Of a stretch of DNA of 64,000 nt, positions 44,548 to 53,325 are shown piece by piece (positions within the stretch are counted from its first letter, which is position 1; each line of letters starts with the position of its first letter). The position numbers were made by a program, and so were the translations under genes. Source of the stretch: Sphingobium lactosutens (lineage in GTDB: Bacteria > Pseudomonadota > Alphaproteobacteria > Sphingomonadales > Sphingomonadaceae); NCBI RefSeq assembly GCF_013393185.1, contig NZ_QJQX01000036.1, positions 161,665 through 225,664 of the forward strand, given 5' to 3'. Under the pieces are notes generated by a model that was given only the letters and a program-made list of their open reading frames with translations, was not told the origin of the DNA and did not search any database.

Positions 44548-46923
44548 TTACCCCTGTCCTCCGGCGATCGCCGCCATCAGCGCATCCTGGTCGTAGCGAT
44601 AGATGCTGCCATCCTGCGGCCCCGTCGCGCGGGGCGAGGCGCGTAGCTGCACGACCCGGCACCCCATGATCTCGGCCACCTGCGCCGCGTCCGAGCCGCT
44701 GCACAGCACCACGTCGCGCGGGTCCACCGCCGCATCGGCGGGCAATCCCAGCAACACGTCATGGCCCGCCTGCCGCAGCAGTGGCGCCAATATCTCGCGC
44801 GTCCAGCCATCCTCGCTGTCGGCGAGCAGGCAGCGACCGCGCGGCTGCTCGGCCATCGTCTCTTCGGGCAGGCCCGCGAACAGGGCGAAGGGGTTCAGCA
44901 CTTCCAGATGCTCGCCCTCGATCACCGACACGCCGCTCACCACGCCGTGCATCGCCACCATGTCCGGCACCAGCGGCATCTCCACGATGTCCAGCACGGC
45001 CGCGACCGGATAGCAGGCCTCCCGATGGTCGTCGCGCAGGCGTAGTGCCGACACCTTGTCCCTGTCGAAACCCGCCTGGCCATTGGCGACCGGCACCAAC
45101 CGCCCGTCCAGCCGCACGAAAGCGCGGCCGCCCGACCGGCCGAACAGCCGCGCGTCGATATCCTCGACCCGCTCGATCAGCGACAATTTCAGCAGGCGGC
45201 GCTCGCCCGTCAATTCCTCGAAGCGCAACGCCGCGACCATCTCAACCCGCGCCTGCGCATCGGCCTGGTCTTCCTGCTGTTGCGCGCGGTCGTCAATGAT
45301 GTTGGGCAGGCGCGCGGCGTTCGCCAGGCCCGCCGCATCCAGCAGCAGCATCGGCCTGCCATTGTCGGGCAGGGTCATGCCGGCATAGACGCCGCTCGCC
45401 ATCACCAGCGGGGAGGCAGGCCGGATCACCAGTTCCTCATGATTGTCGACCGCCGCCACGCCCATGGCGAAGGGCACGCCGGTGGCCGAGCGCACCACCA
45501 TGATCGCGCGCGGGCCGACCTGCGCCGGCCTGTCCATGCCCAGCACGTCCTCCAGCGCGATCATCGAATGGCGCACGCCGCGGATCGTCGCGATCTGCGC
45601 GCCGCCGACCTCGCTGATCTGGAGCATGTCATTATTGTCGTGCAGGATTTCCACGACGGCCGAGCGCGGGATAGCGAAATGCTGCCCGCCCGCGCGCACG
45701 ATCAGGCCCGGAATGATGGTCAGCGTCAGCGGCACCCGCAGCGTAATGCACAATCCCTGCCCCGGCTGATTGTCGAGCGCGATGAGGCCGCCGATCCGCT
45801 CCACATTGGCGCGGACGACATCCATGCCCACGCCACGGCCGGAAATGGCGGTCACTTGCTGCGCGGTCGACAGCCCCGCCTGGAAGATCAGGTCCAGCCG
45901 GTCCTGCTCGCTCATCCGGGCGGCCGCGTCGGGCGTCAACCGCCCCGCGGCAATCGCCTTCTCGACCAGTCGCGCCGTGTCGATGCCCGCGCCGTCGTCG
46001 GCAATGGCGATGACGATCTGGTTGCCCGACTGCCGCGCCTCAACCCGCAGCCTGCCGGCCTCCGGCTTGCCCTTCGCGCGACGCCTGTCCGGCGTCTCGA
46101 TGCCATGGTCGATGCTGTTGCGCACGATATGGGTGAGCGGGTCGACGACCATCTCCACCATCTCGCGGTCCATCTCGACATCCCCGCCCTCCAGGGTCAG
46201 GTCGATGCGCTTGCCCAAGTCGCGGCCGAGGTCGCGCACCATGCGCGGGATCGCGGCGAACAGGCGATCGACGCGCTGCATCCGCGTCTTGGAAATCACG
46301 TCGCGCATGTCCGCCACACAGGCCGACAGCCGCTCGAACACCGTGTCCAGTTCCGGATCGGCGGAACGTTCGCGCAGCTTGCGCGACAATTCGTTGCGCG
46401 CCAGCACCATGTCCGACACGCCGTTCATCAACTGGTCGATCAGGCTGAGCGGCAGGCGGATGGTGCGCGGCGCGGCGTGGCTTGCCTGCCGTGCGACCGC
46501 CGCCGTCACCGCTCCCGCTTCCGCCATGGCCCCTTCGGACTGCACCATGGCATCGGCCGGGGCGCTGAGCGCTGCGATCAGATAATCATCATTTTCGTGC
46601 GGCAAGGCGGCGCCCATGGCCACCGCTTCGGTCAGTTCGCCGATTCGATCCATCAAGCCCAACACGGCGTTGACGGTGGCCGGGTCCGCTTGCCGGTTGC
46701 CGGCGCGAATCTCCGACAGGACATCTTCGGCGGCATGACTCAGCCGCTCGAAACGCGGGAGGTTCAGGAAGCCGCAACTCCCCTTGACCGTATGGAAGAA
46801 GCGGAAAATCGCATCCAGCCGGTCGCGATCGGACGGATCGGCTTCCCATGCCACGACCTCCCCGGCGAGCGCTTCCAGCGTCTCCTGGGTCTCGGATATG
46901 AATTCCTGTAGTAGTTCGTCCAT
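44548..46923 (-). CDS. cheA: Chemotaxis histidine kinase CheA with two CheW-like regions and a degenerate receiver tail
   Basis: 791 residues. Hpt domain with H44 (FRFFHTVKGSCGFLNL); no clear P2 CheY-binding domain; dimerisation helices; ATPase with NSIDHGIETPDRR (N box), ADDGAGIDTARL (G1) and SGRGVGMDVVRANVERIGG (G2); a first CheW-like domain (LTIIPGLIVRAGGQHFAIPR); a second CheW-like region (RLLKLSLIERVEDIDARLFG onward); and at about 695-791 a receiver-like fold (GRCLLADSEDGWTREILAPL) in which I find no phosphoacceptor Asp. Heads the operon cheA-W-Y-B-R. Confidence 0.95.
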   Translation of the reverse strand: MDELLQEFISETQETLEALAGEVVAWEADPSDRDRLDAIFRFFHTVKGSCGFLNLPRFERLSHAAEDVLSEIRAGNRQADPATVNAVLGLMDRIGELTEAVAMGAALPHENDDYLIAALSAPADAMVQSEGAMAEAGAVTAAVARQASHAAPRTIRLPLSLIDQLMNGVSDMVLARNELSRKLRERSADPELDTVFERLSACVADMRDVISKTRMQRVDRLFAAIPRMVRDLGRDLGKRIDLTLEGGDVEMDREMVEMVVDPLTHIVRNSIDHGIETPDRRRAKGKPEAGRLRVEARQSGNQIVIAIADDGAGIDTARLVEKAIAAGRLTPDAAARMSEQDRLDLIFQAGLSTAQQVTAISGRGVGMDVVRANVERIGGLIALDNQPGQGLCITLRVPLTLTIIPGLIVRAGGQHFAIPRSAVVEILHDNNDMLQISEVGGAQIATIRGVRHSMIALEDVLGMDRPAQVGPRAIMVVRSATGVPFAMGVAAVDNHEELVIRPASPLVMASGVYAGMTLPDNGRPMLLLDAAGLANAARLPNIIDDRAQQQEDQADAQARVEMVAALRFEELTGERRLLKLSLIERVEDIDARLFGRSGGRAFVRLDGRLVPVANGQAGFDRDKVSALRLRDDHREACYPVAAVLDIVEMPLVPDMVAMHGVVSGVSVIEGEHLEVLNPFALFAGLPEETMAEQPRGRCLLADSEDGWTREILAPLLRQAGHDVLLGLPADAAVDPRDVVLCSGSDAAQVAEIMGCRVVQLRASPRATGPQDGSIYRYDQDALMAAIAGGQG

Positions 46924-47003
46924 TCCCAGTCGGCCCCACGGATGCGCGCAACCGCACCATGGCGGGACGTGGTTAAGGGGCCGTTAAAGCCGCGACAGGC
47001 CGT

Positions 47004-47042
47004 AAAAAGGGGCACCGCGATGAAATCGCAGCGCCCCTTTTT
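47004..47042 (-). terminator. Rho-independent terminator after the small lipoprotein gene
   Basis: AAAAAGGGGC..GCGAT/ATCGC..GCCCCTTTTT, a strong stem with T-runs on both strands, located between the lipoprotein stop (47070) and the cheA start. It isolates cheA from upstream transcription. Confidence 0.8.
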
Positions 47043-47069
47043 CTGGTTCAACGCATGAACCGCTCTTGC

Positions 47070-47342
47070 TTATTTTTCCTTCTTTTCGACGGCCTCGCCC
47101 GCCTTCTGGCCTGCCTCGCGTGTAGCATCGGCCTTGTTTTCCAGCGCGTCGGCAGCATTTTCAGCCGCATTTTCCGCATTGCCGGTCAGATTATCAGCCA
47201 TGGCTTCCATGTTATCAGCCTGGTTGTCGAGCTTATCCGCCTGATTCTCGTATGCGTTCTCGACCTTGTTTTCCTGCTTGGAATCACACGCAGCAAGCGC
47301 GACCATGCTGGCAAGGCCAAGGACAGTGACGAAGGTTTTCAC
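47070..47342 (-). CDS. Small lipoprotein with heptad-like Asn/Ala/Glu repeats
   Basis: 90 residues from GTG 47342, supported by AGGAG 8 bases upstream. Lipobox LAAC at about 16-19, then an almost continuous helix of repeats (ENQADKLDNQADNMEAMADN and on) and a Lys/Glu tail. This resembles entericidin- or Lpp-like small envelope lipoproteins, but the exact family is not certain. A terminator follows it. Confidence 0.75.
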   Translation of the reverse strand: MKTFVTVLGLASMVALAACDSKQENKVENAYENQADKLDNQADNMEAMADNLTGNAENAAENAADALENKADATREAGQKAGEAVEKKEK

Positions 47343-47485
47343 GGCGTTTTCTCCTGTTGCGCCCCCTACGGGCTGACGTCGTCTCACAAGGTCTGGCCGC
47401 CAAAACGACCAGTTAACCCTGACGCCCAACAACTGGCCGCGCAGGGGATGGTTCCGATCGCAAGCTCGTTTCGTCGTAAAAACGA

Positions 47486-47923
47486 CTATTTTTTCAGGGA
47501 ATCCCGGATTTCGCGCAGCAAAATTACCTCTTCCGGCGTCGGCGCAGGCGCCGCAGCTTCCGGCTCGGGCTTGGCGGTCAGCTTGTTCACCAGCTTGACC
47601 AGCAGGAAGATGATGAAGGCCAGGATCAGGAAGTTGACCAGCACCGTCAGGAACTCGCCCCAACCGAACATGGCGACGCCCGCGCCCTTCAGATCGGCAT
47701 AGCTTTCGGGATTGCCCTTGAACCCGGCAGGCAGGTCGCCCAGCCGGATAAAATAGCCCGAAAAGTCGGCCCCGCCGAAGAGATAGCCGACCACCGGCAT
47801 GATCAGATCGTCGGTCAGCGACTTGGTGATGGTGGCAAAGGCGCCACCGATGATCACGCCGACGGCAAGGTCCATGACGTTGCCGCGGTTGATGAAAGTC
47901 TTGAATTCGGAAATCAGCCCCAT
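47486..47923 (-). CDS. mscL: Large-conductance mechanosensitive channel
   Basis: 145 residues. Pore helix 1 ([20 protein letters not shown] and [20 protein letters not shown]), a periplasmic loop, helix 2 ([20 protein letters not shown]) and the cytoplasmic helical bundle ending [14 protein letters not shown]. It opens under membrane tension to release solutes on osmotic downshock. Confidence 0.97.
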   Translation of the reverse strand: MGLISEFKTFINRGNVMDLAVGVIIGGAFATITKSLTDDLIMPVVGYLFGGADFSGYFIRLGDLPAGFKGNPESYADLKGAGVAMFGWGEFLTVLVNFLILAFIIFLLVKLVNKLTAKPEPEAAAPAPTPEEVILLREIRDSLKK

Positions 47924-48025
47924 GGTGTAAGCCCCTTATACCATCTGCGATAATGACTGCATGGCCCGTTGCGCCGTCGGGGGCAACGTCCTATTTCAGC
48001 GGCGAAACAATGCCGAGGATGTTCC

Positions 48026-48628
48026 ATGACGCTTCTGCGCCGCTACTCCACCCTGCTTCTTCCCCTGTTCGGGGCGCTCGCCCTGTCCGCCTGCGGCATC
48101 AACAGCGTGCCCACCGCCGAGGAAGAGGCCAAGGCCAAATGGGCCGATGTCCAGGCACAATATCAGCGCCGCGCCAATCTGACCGGCAATCTCGTCGCCA
48201 CGGTCAAGGCGGCGGGCAAGCAGGAACAGGCGACACTGACCGCCGTGACCGAAGCCCGCGCCAAAGCGACGTCGATCCAGGTCAATGCCGAGGATCTGTC
48301 CGATCCCGCCAAGGTCGCGCAGTTCCAGGCGGCGCAGGCGCAGCTCAGCCAGGGCCTTGGCCGCCTGCTCGCCTCGGTCGAGGCCTATCCCGACCTCAAG
48401 ACCAACGAGAATTTCCTGCAACTCCAGTCGCAACTGGAAGGCACGGAAAACCGCATCGCCGTCGCCATCCGCGACTATAATGGCGCGGTGCAGGCCTATA
48501 ATACCCGCATCCGCACCTTCCCCGACGCGATCGGCGCGAAGTTGATCCACGGCGCCAAGCCCATGGCCCCGTTCCAGGCGACCACGCCGGGCGCCGAAGA
48601 AGCGCCGAAGGTCGACTTCGGCAACTGA
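48026..48628 (+). CDS. LemA-family lipoprotein
   Basis: 200 residues from ATG 48026, with AGGA 7 bases ahead. Lipoprotein signal with lipobox LSAC, then the LemA helical domain: KWADVQAQYQRRANLTGNLV, LASVEAYPDLKTNENFLQLQ and YNTRIRTFPDAIGAKLIHGA. LemA genes often sit with TPM-domain genes, as here; the function is not established. First gene of lemA-TPM-TPM-Nudix. Confidence 0.92.
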   Translation: MTLLRRYSTLLLPLFGALALSACGINSVPTAEEEAKAKWADVQAQYQRRANLTGNLVATVKAAGKQEQATLTAVTEARAKATSIQVNAEDLSDPAKVAQFQAAQAQLSQGLGRLLASVEAYPDLKTNENFLQLQSQLEGTENRIAVAIRDYNGAVQAYNTRIRTFPDAIGAKLIHGAKPMAPFQATTPGAEEAPKVDFGN

Positions 48629-48632
48629 CGCG

Positions 48633-49556
48633 GTGCCCATCGCCTCCCCTGTGCCGACGGACCATCCTCCCGCCCCGTTCGGCCTGAGCCTGTCGACGGC
48701 CTGCACTTTCCCCATCGGAAGGCGCGGGCCGACCGGGCCGGGGCGGCTTATCATTCCTGTCCTGCTCCTGATCCTCGTGCTGCTGGCCTTCGCGCCGGCG
48801 GCGTGGGCGCAGAGTTTTCCGAAATATAATGACAGCGGCGTGGTCGATGCGGCGAACCTGCTCGATCCGGCGCAGGAACAGGCGCTCAGCCAGAAACTGA
48901 TCGAGCAGAAGAAGGCGAGCGGCCGGTCGCTGGTCGTGGCGACCATTCCCGACCTTCAGGGCTATGAGATCGCCGACTATGGCTATCGCCTCGGCCGGAA
49001 CTGGAAGATCGGCGACAAGGACAGCAATGGCGCGCTGCTCATCATCGCGCCCAATGATCGGAAGATACGGATCGAGGTCGGCTATGGCCTCGAAGGCATA
49101 CTGACCGACGCCCTGTCCTCCCAGATCGTACGCAGGGACATCGCGCCGCGCTTCAAGGCCGGCGACATGGCGGGCGGCATCAATGCCGGCGTGGACCAGA
49201 TCACCTCGCTGCTCGCGCTGCCCCCGGATCAGGCGCGGCAGCGCGCGGCGGCGGCCGAAGCCGACGCCCGACAGCAGGATGACGGTGGCGGCGCGATCAT
49301 CGGCTTCTGGGTGATCTTGTTCATCATCTTCTTCGTGGCCCTGCCGCTGTTGTCGCGTGCACGCGGCGGCAAGCGCTATCGGCGTGGCGGCGGCGTCCCG
49401 CCCGTCATCATCTGGGGACCGGGCACCGGCGGTTCCGGCTGGGGCTCGGGTGGCGGCTGGGGTGGCGGATCGGGCTGGGGCGGCGGCGGCGACAGTGGCG
49501 GCGGCTTTTCCGGTGGCGGCGATTTTGGCGGCGGCGGCGCGTCGGGGGACTGGTGA
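48633..49556 (+). CDS. TPM-domain (YgcG-type) membrane protein with Gly-rich tail
   Basis: 307 residues from GTG 48633, 4 bases after the lemA stop. After an odd N-terminal stretch of about 38 residues comes a hydrophobic signal or anchor (about 39-59), the TPM domain (GVVDAANLLDPAQEQALSQK, YGYRLGRNWKIGDKDSNGAL, RKIRIEVGYGLEGILTDALS), a second membrane helix (IIGFWVILFIIFFVALPLLS) and a long Gly/Trp/Ser tail. The odd N-terminus contains PFGLSLSTA, the translation of a palindromic repeat (48675-48704). The TPM domain has been linked to phosphatase or chaperone-like roles. Confidence 0.88.
   Translation: MPIASPVPTDHPPAPFGLSLSTACTFPIGRRGPTGPGRLIIPVLLLILVLLAFAPAAWAQSFPKYNDSGVVDAANLLDPAQEQALSQKLIEQKKASGRSLVVATIPDLQGYEIADYGYRLGRNWKIGDKDSNGALLIIAPNDRKIRIEVGYGLEGILTDALSSQIVRRDIAPRFKAGDMAGGINAGVDQITSLLALPPDQARQRAAAAEADARQQDDGGGAIIGFWVILFIIFFVALPLLSRARGGKRYRRGGGVPPVIIWGPGTGGSGWGSGGGWGGGSGWGGGGDSGGGFSGGGDFGGGGASGDW
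48675..48704. repeat. Short palindromic repeat inside the start of the TPM gene
   Basis: CCGTTCGGCCTGAGCCTGTC followed by GACGGCCTGC matches the sphingomonad repeat whose usual translation is FGLSLSK-like. It adds about 10 residues before the signal anchor. Confidence 0.6.
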
Positions 49557-50233
49557 TGCAGCTTCATCTTACAAAAGCGGACCATGACCTCGTTTCCACC
49601 GCCGTAGGGGAGGCGGAGGCCCATACCTCCGGCGAGATCGTCACCATCGTGGCGCGCCGGTCCGACAGCTATCATGATGTCGGCCTCAGCTGGGCGGCGG
49701 CGGCGGTGTTCATCGCCCTCGCCCTGATGACCGCCTTCCCCACGCAGCTGCGCGCTTTCCTCTCGATGCTGCTGCTCGACTGGGAGCATGAGCTGGCCGA
49801 CTGGAAGCTGCTGATGGGGCTGCTCGGCCTCCTCATCCTCAAATTCCTGGTCGTGCGCTATCTGCTGGCGATCATGCCGCTACGCATGCTCATGACCCCG
49901 CGCGCGACCAAGGCGCGGCGGGTGCGGCGGCGCGCCATCCTGCTGTTCCGCACTGCCGCCGAAGCACGCACGCGCGGACGCACCGGCGTCCTCATCTACC
50001 TCTCGCTCGACGAACATCGCGCCGAGATCGTCGCCGACCGCGCGATCAACGGGAAGGTCGCGCCCGAAGCCTGGGGCGAGGCGATGGCCGCGCTGATCGC
50101 CGCGATCCGTGCCGACCATGCGGGCGAAGGCCTTGCCGCAGCGGTGGGGCAGGTAGGGAAGGTGCTGGCCGCCCATTTCCCGCGCGCCGACGATGACATC
50201 AACGAACTCCCCGACAGGCTGATCGAATTATGA
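49556..50233 (+). CDS. Second TPM-domain membrane protein
   Basis: 225 residues from ATG 49556, overlapping the previous stop (TGATG); GTG 49553 is an alternative. The N-terminal half of a TPM domain (ADHDLVSTAVGEAEAHTSGE, IVTIVARRSDSYHDVGLSWA) is followed by two membrane helices (about 46-65 and 80-105) and the second TPM half (RGRTGVLIYLSLDEHRAEIV, ADRAINGKVAPEAWGEAM). Companion of the LemA and TPM proteins. Overlaps the Nudix gene by 4 bases. Confidence 0.85.
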   Translation: MQLHLTKADHDLVSTAVGEAEAHTSGEIVTIVARRSDSYHDVGLSWAAAAVFIALALMTAFPTQLRAFLSMLLLDWEHELADWKLLMGLLGLLILKFLVVRYLLAIMPLRMLMTPRATKARRVRRRAILLFRTAAEARTRGRTGVLIYLSLDEHRAEIVADRAINGKVAPEAWGEAMAALIAAIRADHAGEGLAAAVGQVGKVLAAHFPRADDDINELPDRLIEL

Positions 50234-50772
50234 CCGACCCCGACCGGACCGCTCCCGAAGAAATGATGTGGGAGGGCCGCTTCATCACCGCCAAAAGACG
50301 CGGGAAATGGGAATATGTCGGCCGCGCGCGCGGCATCCACGCCGCGGTCATCCTGGCGATCGACGAGGCCGCGGACGGCCGCCACGTCCTGCTCGTCGAT
50401 CAATATCGCGTGCCGCTCGGCCGCCGCTGCATCGAACTGCCCGCCGGCCTCGTCGGCGATCATGACGAGGGCGAGGACGCCAGCCTCGCCGCCGCCCGCG
50501 AGCTTGAGGAGGAGACGGGCTATCATCCCGCCCGGCTCGAATCGCTGGGACAATATTACAGCTCGCCGGGCATGGTGTCGGAAAGCTTCACCCTGTTCCG
50601 CGCCCATGATCTGGTGAAGACGGGCGAGGGCGGTGGCGTGGAGGGCGAGGACATCCATGTCCATCGTGTGCCGCTCGCCACCCTGCCCGACCAGATCGCC
50701 GCCTGGCGGGCGGAAGGCTATGCTATGGACGTGAAGCTGTTGCTGCTGCTTGGCGCGGGGATGATCGCGTAG
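50230..50772 (+). CDS. Nudix hydrolase, ADP-ribose pyrophosphatase-like
   Basis: 180 residues. Nudix box GLVGDHDEGEDASLAAAREL then EEETGY contains the metal-binding RELEEETG core. The preceding LLVDQYRVPLGRRCIELPAG and the following SSPGMVSESFTLFRA fit the NudF/ADP-ribose diphosphatase group. Overlaps the TPM gene (ATGA), so it is in the same operon, though a functional link is not obvious. Confidence 0.92.
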   Translation: MTDPDRTAPEEMMWEGRFITAKRRGKWEYVGRARGIHAAVILAIDEAADGRHVLLVDQYRVPLGRRCIELPAGLVGDHDEGEDASLAAARELEEETGYHPARLESLGQYYSSPGMVSESFTLFRAHDLVKTGEGGGVEGEDIHVHRVPLATLPDQIAAWRAEGYAMDVKLLLLLGAGMIA

Positions 50773-50814
50773 GAAAAGCGTCGCGTCGCGCGAATGAGGG
50801 GGAGATGGGCTTGG

Positions 50815-51270
50815 TCAAGGCACCCGATACCAGCCCGCCACCCGGTCGAGCGCCAGCGTCAGCACCAGCTTGCCCGCACGAGTCGGCCAACCCAGCGCCT
50901 TTTCCGCTGCAGCCAACCCCTCGCCCGCGCAGGCCACGCGCCAGAGAATATCGGCCAGCCCCGGCCCCGCCGCACCGATCGCGCCGTCGAAGCGCTCCTT
51001 TGCAGATAATTGCGCCATTGTCGGATCAGGCCACCCACCAGCGCCACGCCGTCCGCCTTCTCGGGGCGCGGCATCCCAGCGCATCGTCACCCGCGCGCCT
51101 AGCCCGGCCTTTTCCCAGTCTGCCCGCAACATGTCGCCGGCGAGATAATGGCGCTCGCTCAAATGGCCACGCGCATGCAGCCAGGCGAGCGGCGATTCGC
51201 CGAGATGCACCGTCACCAGCTGCTGCCGGCCATCCGGCCCTTCGACCAATTGTTCGACATGGTTCGTCAC
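50815..51270 (-). CDS. DUF6456-type protein of unknown function
   Basis: 151 residues from GTG 51270, chosen because GGAGG sits 5 bases ahead; ATG 51282 is the alternative. The pattern ESPLAWLHARGHLSERHYLA and GDMLRADWEKAGLGARVTMR, then LADILWRVACAGEGLAAAEK, matches what I know of the DUF6456 family of alphaproteobacteria, thought to be a helical DNA- or RNA-linked regulator; the function is not established. Divergent from the XRE regulator. Confidence 0.7.
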   Translation of the reverse strand: MTNHVEQLVEGPDGRQQLVTVHLGESPLAWLHARGHLSERHYLAGDMLRADWEKAGLGARVTMRWDAAPREGGRRGAGGWPDPTMAQLSAKERFDGAIGAAGPGLADILWRVACAGEGLAAAEKALGWPTRAGKLVLTLALDRVAGWYRVP

Positions 51271-51366
51271 GCTCACCTCCATCCAAAAGAATCAGGATCA
51301 TGGGACTTGCCATGCCGGATAATCTGTAGGAAAGAGAAAACCAAATAGGTTATAAGCGAGGATGGC

Positions 51367-51930
51367 ATGATTACCCGCATCCGCGAGGTCCGCAAGGCGA
51401 AGGGATTGACCCTGGAGCAGGTCGGCGCCCTGTGCGATCCGCCCACCACAGCCCAGACGATCGGGCGACTGGAAACCGGAACCCGCACCGTCTCGGTCAA
51501 ATGGCTGAACCGAATCGCGCTGGCCCTGGGCGTCACCAGCGCCGAACTGGTCGCCCTGCCCGGCCAGAGCGAGATTCCCGTCGCGGCGCTGCTCGGCCCC
51601 GATGGCGCGCGTGCGCCGACCCGCGCCCTGACCTTTCCGCCGCCGATCGCCTCGGACGGCATGGTCGGCGTGCATGTCGGCGCCAGCATCGGCGACTATC
51701 GCGCGGGCGACGCCATCTGGTGCCGCCGCATCGCGCCGGAGGACTATGGCAGCGCGCTCAATCGCGACATATTGCTGCCCCGCCCCGCCGGCCGCTTCCT
51801 GTTTGGCCGCCTGATCGGGCGCGAAGGCGACCGGTTGCAGATGCTGCCACTGGGGTCCGGCACCCGCCAGCTGGTGCTGACCGACCCGCCCTGGGCCGCC
51901 GTTGCCGAGCAACTCGTCCGACGACTCTAG
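51367..51930 (+). CDS. XRE-family transcriptional regulator with S24-like C-terminal region
   Basis: 187 residues. N-terminal HTH (about 3-60: IREVRKAKGLTLEQVGALCD, TIGRLETGTRTVSVKWLNRI). The C-terminal half (ASDGMVGVHVGASIGDYRAG, DAIWCRRIAP, FLFGRLIGREGDRLQMLPLG) looks like a LexA/CI-type S24 fold, without a clear Ser-Lys pair for self-cleavage. GAGG precedes the start. Its stop codon lies inside the composite palindrome starting at 51927. Confidence 0.85.
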   Translation: MITRIREVRKAKGLTLEQVGALCDPPTTAQTIGRLETGTRTVSVKWLNRIALALGVTSAELVALPGQSEIPVAALLGPDGARAPTRALTFPPPIASDGMVGVHVGASIGDYRAGDAIWCRRIAPEDYGSALNRDILLPRPAGRFLFGRLIGREGDRLQMLPLGSGTRQLVLTDPPWAAVAEQLVRRL

Positions 51931-52095
51931 TGGTCCGATTCTGACATTCGATACCGCTTGAGGCCATGTCGCACAAGAATGTCAGAATCTGTTCGGACCA
52001 CTAGAAATATTTGATTTTAGAGGATTTTACGATTTTGACATTTGCAGGCCCATCCCAACCGCCAGGGGATGCAAATGTCAAAATCAATCCACTAG
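51927..52095. repeat. Composite palindromic element with two nested hairpins
   Basis: Hairpin 1 (51927-52004): CTAGTGGTCCGA + TTCTGACATTC pairs with GAATGTCAGAA + TCGGACCACTAG, interrupted by a 5-base bulge. Hairpin 2 (52031-52085): perfect 16-base arms GATTTTGACATTTGCA and TGCAAATGTCAAAATC. The end at 52089-52095 is CCACTAG, the inverse of the left end CTAGTGG, which also recurs at 51998-52004. Both hairpins share the core GATTYTGACATTYG. This looks like a MITE or double palindromic repeat. Confidence 0.75.
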
Positions 52096-52152
52096 CCATT
52101 CTGCCGCTCTGCGCTTAACCATGCGTCAAAGCTGTGCATTCAAAGAGGGACC

Positions 52153-53325
52153 ATGACACTCAACGTCCTCATGCTGTCGACCCTCTTCCCCGACATCAGC
52201 CGGCCCAATTTCGGCGTGTTCGTGGAACGGCAGGCGCGCGAACTTGCGAGCCGCGCGGAAACCGACGTCACCGTGATCGCGCCGGTCGGCCTGCCGCCAT
52301 GGCCGCTGTCCCATGCCGGCCGCTATGCCCCGCTGCGCGCGCTGCCGCGCAAGGAACGTTGGCGCGAACTGACCGTCTATCGCCCGACCTTCCCGATCAT
52401 TCCCAAATTCGGCGGCCGCACCAATGTCGGCGCCATGACCCGCGCGATCCTGCCGCTCATCAGGCGGCTCCATACGGAAAAGCCGTTCGACGTCATCGAC
52501 GCCAGCTTCTTCTTCCCCGATGGCCCGGTGGCCCAGCGCCTGTCGAAGGCGCTGGGCATCCCCTATTCCGTCAAGGCGCGCGGCGCCGACATCCATCATT
52601 GGGGCACGCAGGGCGGCACGCGCAAGATGGTGCGCAAGGCCGCCGACGATGCGGCTGGCCTCCTCGCCGTGTCGGATGCGATGCGCCGGTCGATGGGGCG
52701 CATGGGCATCGATACCGACAAGATCCGCGTCCATTATACCGGCGTCGACCTGGACACGTTCGAGATTACCGACCGCGCGGCAGCCAAGGCCGCGCTCGAC
52801 TTCAACGGTCCGGTGGTGCTCAGCGTCGGCGCGCTGATCCCGCGTAAGGGACAGGATCTGCTGGTACGGGCGCTACCGCAATTGCCCGACGTCACGCTGC
52901 TGCTGGCGGGTCAGGGGCAATATCGGCGGACGCTGGAGAATCTGGCGCAGGAACTGGGCGTCGAGCGGCGCATCGGCTTCCTCGGCTCCGTCCCCCATCA
53001 CAAGCTGCCGCGCATCTTCGCTGCGGCCGATGTCATGGCGCTCCCGTCCGAATCGGAAGGGCTGGCCAATGCTTGGGTCGAATCGCTCGCCTGCGGCACG
53101 CCGATCGTCATCAGCGACGTCGGCGGTGCCCGCGAACTGCTCGACCGGCCGGAAGCGGGCCGGATCGTCGAGCGCGACCCTGATGCGATCGCCGCCGCCA
53201 TCCGCGCCATATTGGACGATCCTCCAGCTCAGGCGGCAGTGCGCGAAACGGCGCTGCGCTTCACCTGGCAGGCCAATGGCGACGCCCTGCTCGACCATCT
53301 TCAGAACATCGCGGCATCGGGCTGA
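52153..53325 (+). CDS. GT4-family glycosyltransferase
   Basis: 390 residues. GT-B fold: N-terminal acceptor domain (LMLSTLFPDISRPNFGVFVE) and C-terminal donor domain (VVLSVGALIPRKGQDLLVRA, GFLGSVPHHKLPRIFAAADV, and the E-x7-E motif in SESEGLANAWVESLACGTPI). It transfers a sugar from a nucleotide donor; acceptor unknown, perhaps exopolysaccharide or lipid. GAGGGA precedes the ATG. The 3' end overlaps the opposing molybdopterin protein gene by 25 bases. Confidence 0.92.
   Translation: MTLNVLMLSTLFPDISRPNFGVFVERQARELASRAETDVTVIAPVGLPPWPLSHAGRYAPLRALPRKERWRELTVYRPTFPIIPKFGGRTNVGAMTRAILPLIRRLHTEKPFDVIDASFFFPDGPVAQRLSKALGIPYSVKARGADIHHWGTQGGTRKMVRKAADDAAGLLAVSDAMRRSMGRMGIDTDKIRVHYTGVDLDTFEITDRAAAKAALDFNGPVVLSVGALIPRKGQDLLVRALPQLPDVTLLLAGQGQYRRTLENLAQELGVERRIGFLGSVPHHKLPRIFAAADVMALPSESEGLANAWVESLACGTPIVISDVGGARELLDRPEAGRIVERDPDAIAAAIRAILDDPPAQAAVRETALRFTWQANGDALLDHLQNIAASG

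Noticed and set aside
45280..46911. 543-codon plus-strand frame opposite cheA
   Set aside because: No domain, biased composition; cheA on the other strand has complete catalytic motifs.
47473..47494. GTCGT-AAAA-ACGAC plus T-run on the plus strand at the mscL stop
   Set aside because: No plus-strand gene ends here; the T-run is partly the Lys codons of mscL read on the other strand.
49300..49556. Possible frameshift in the Gly-rich end of the TPM gene
   Set aside because: Gly/Trp/Ser-rich tails are normal for this family and the frame runs cleanly to a stop that overlaps the next start.
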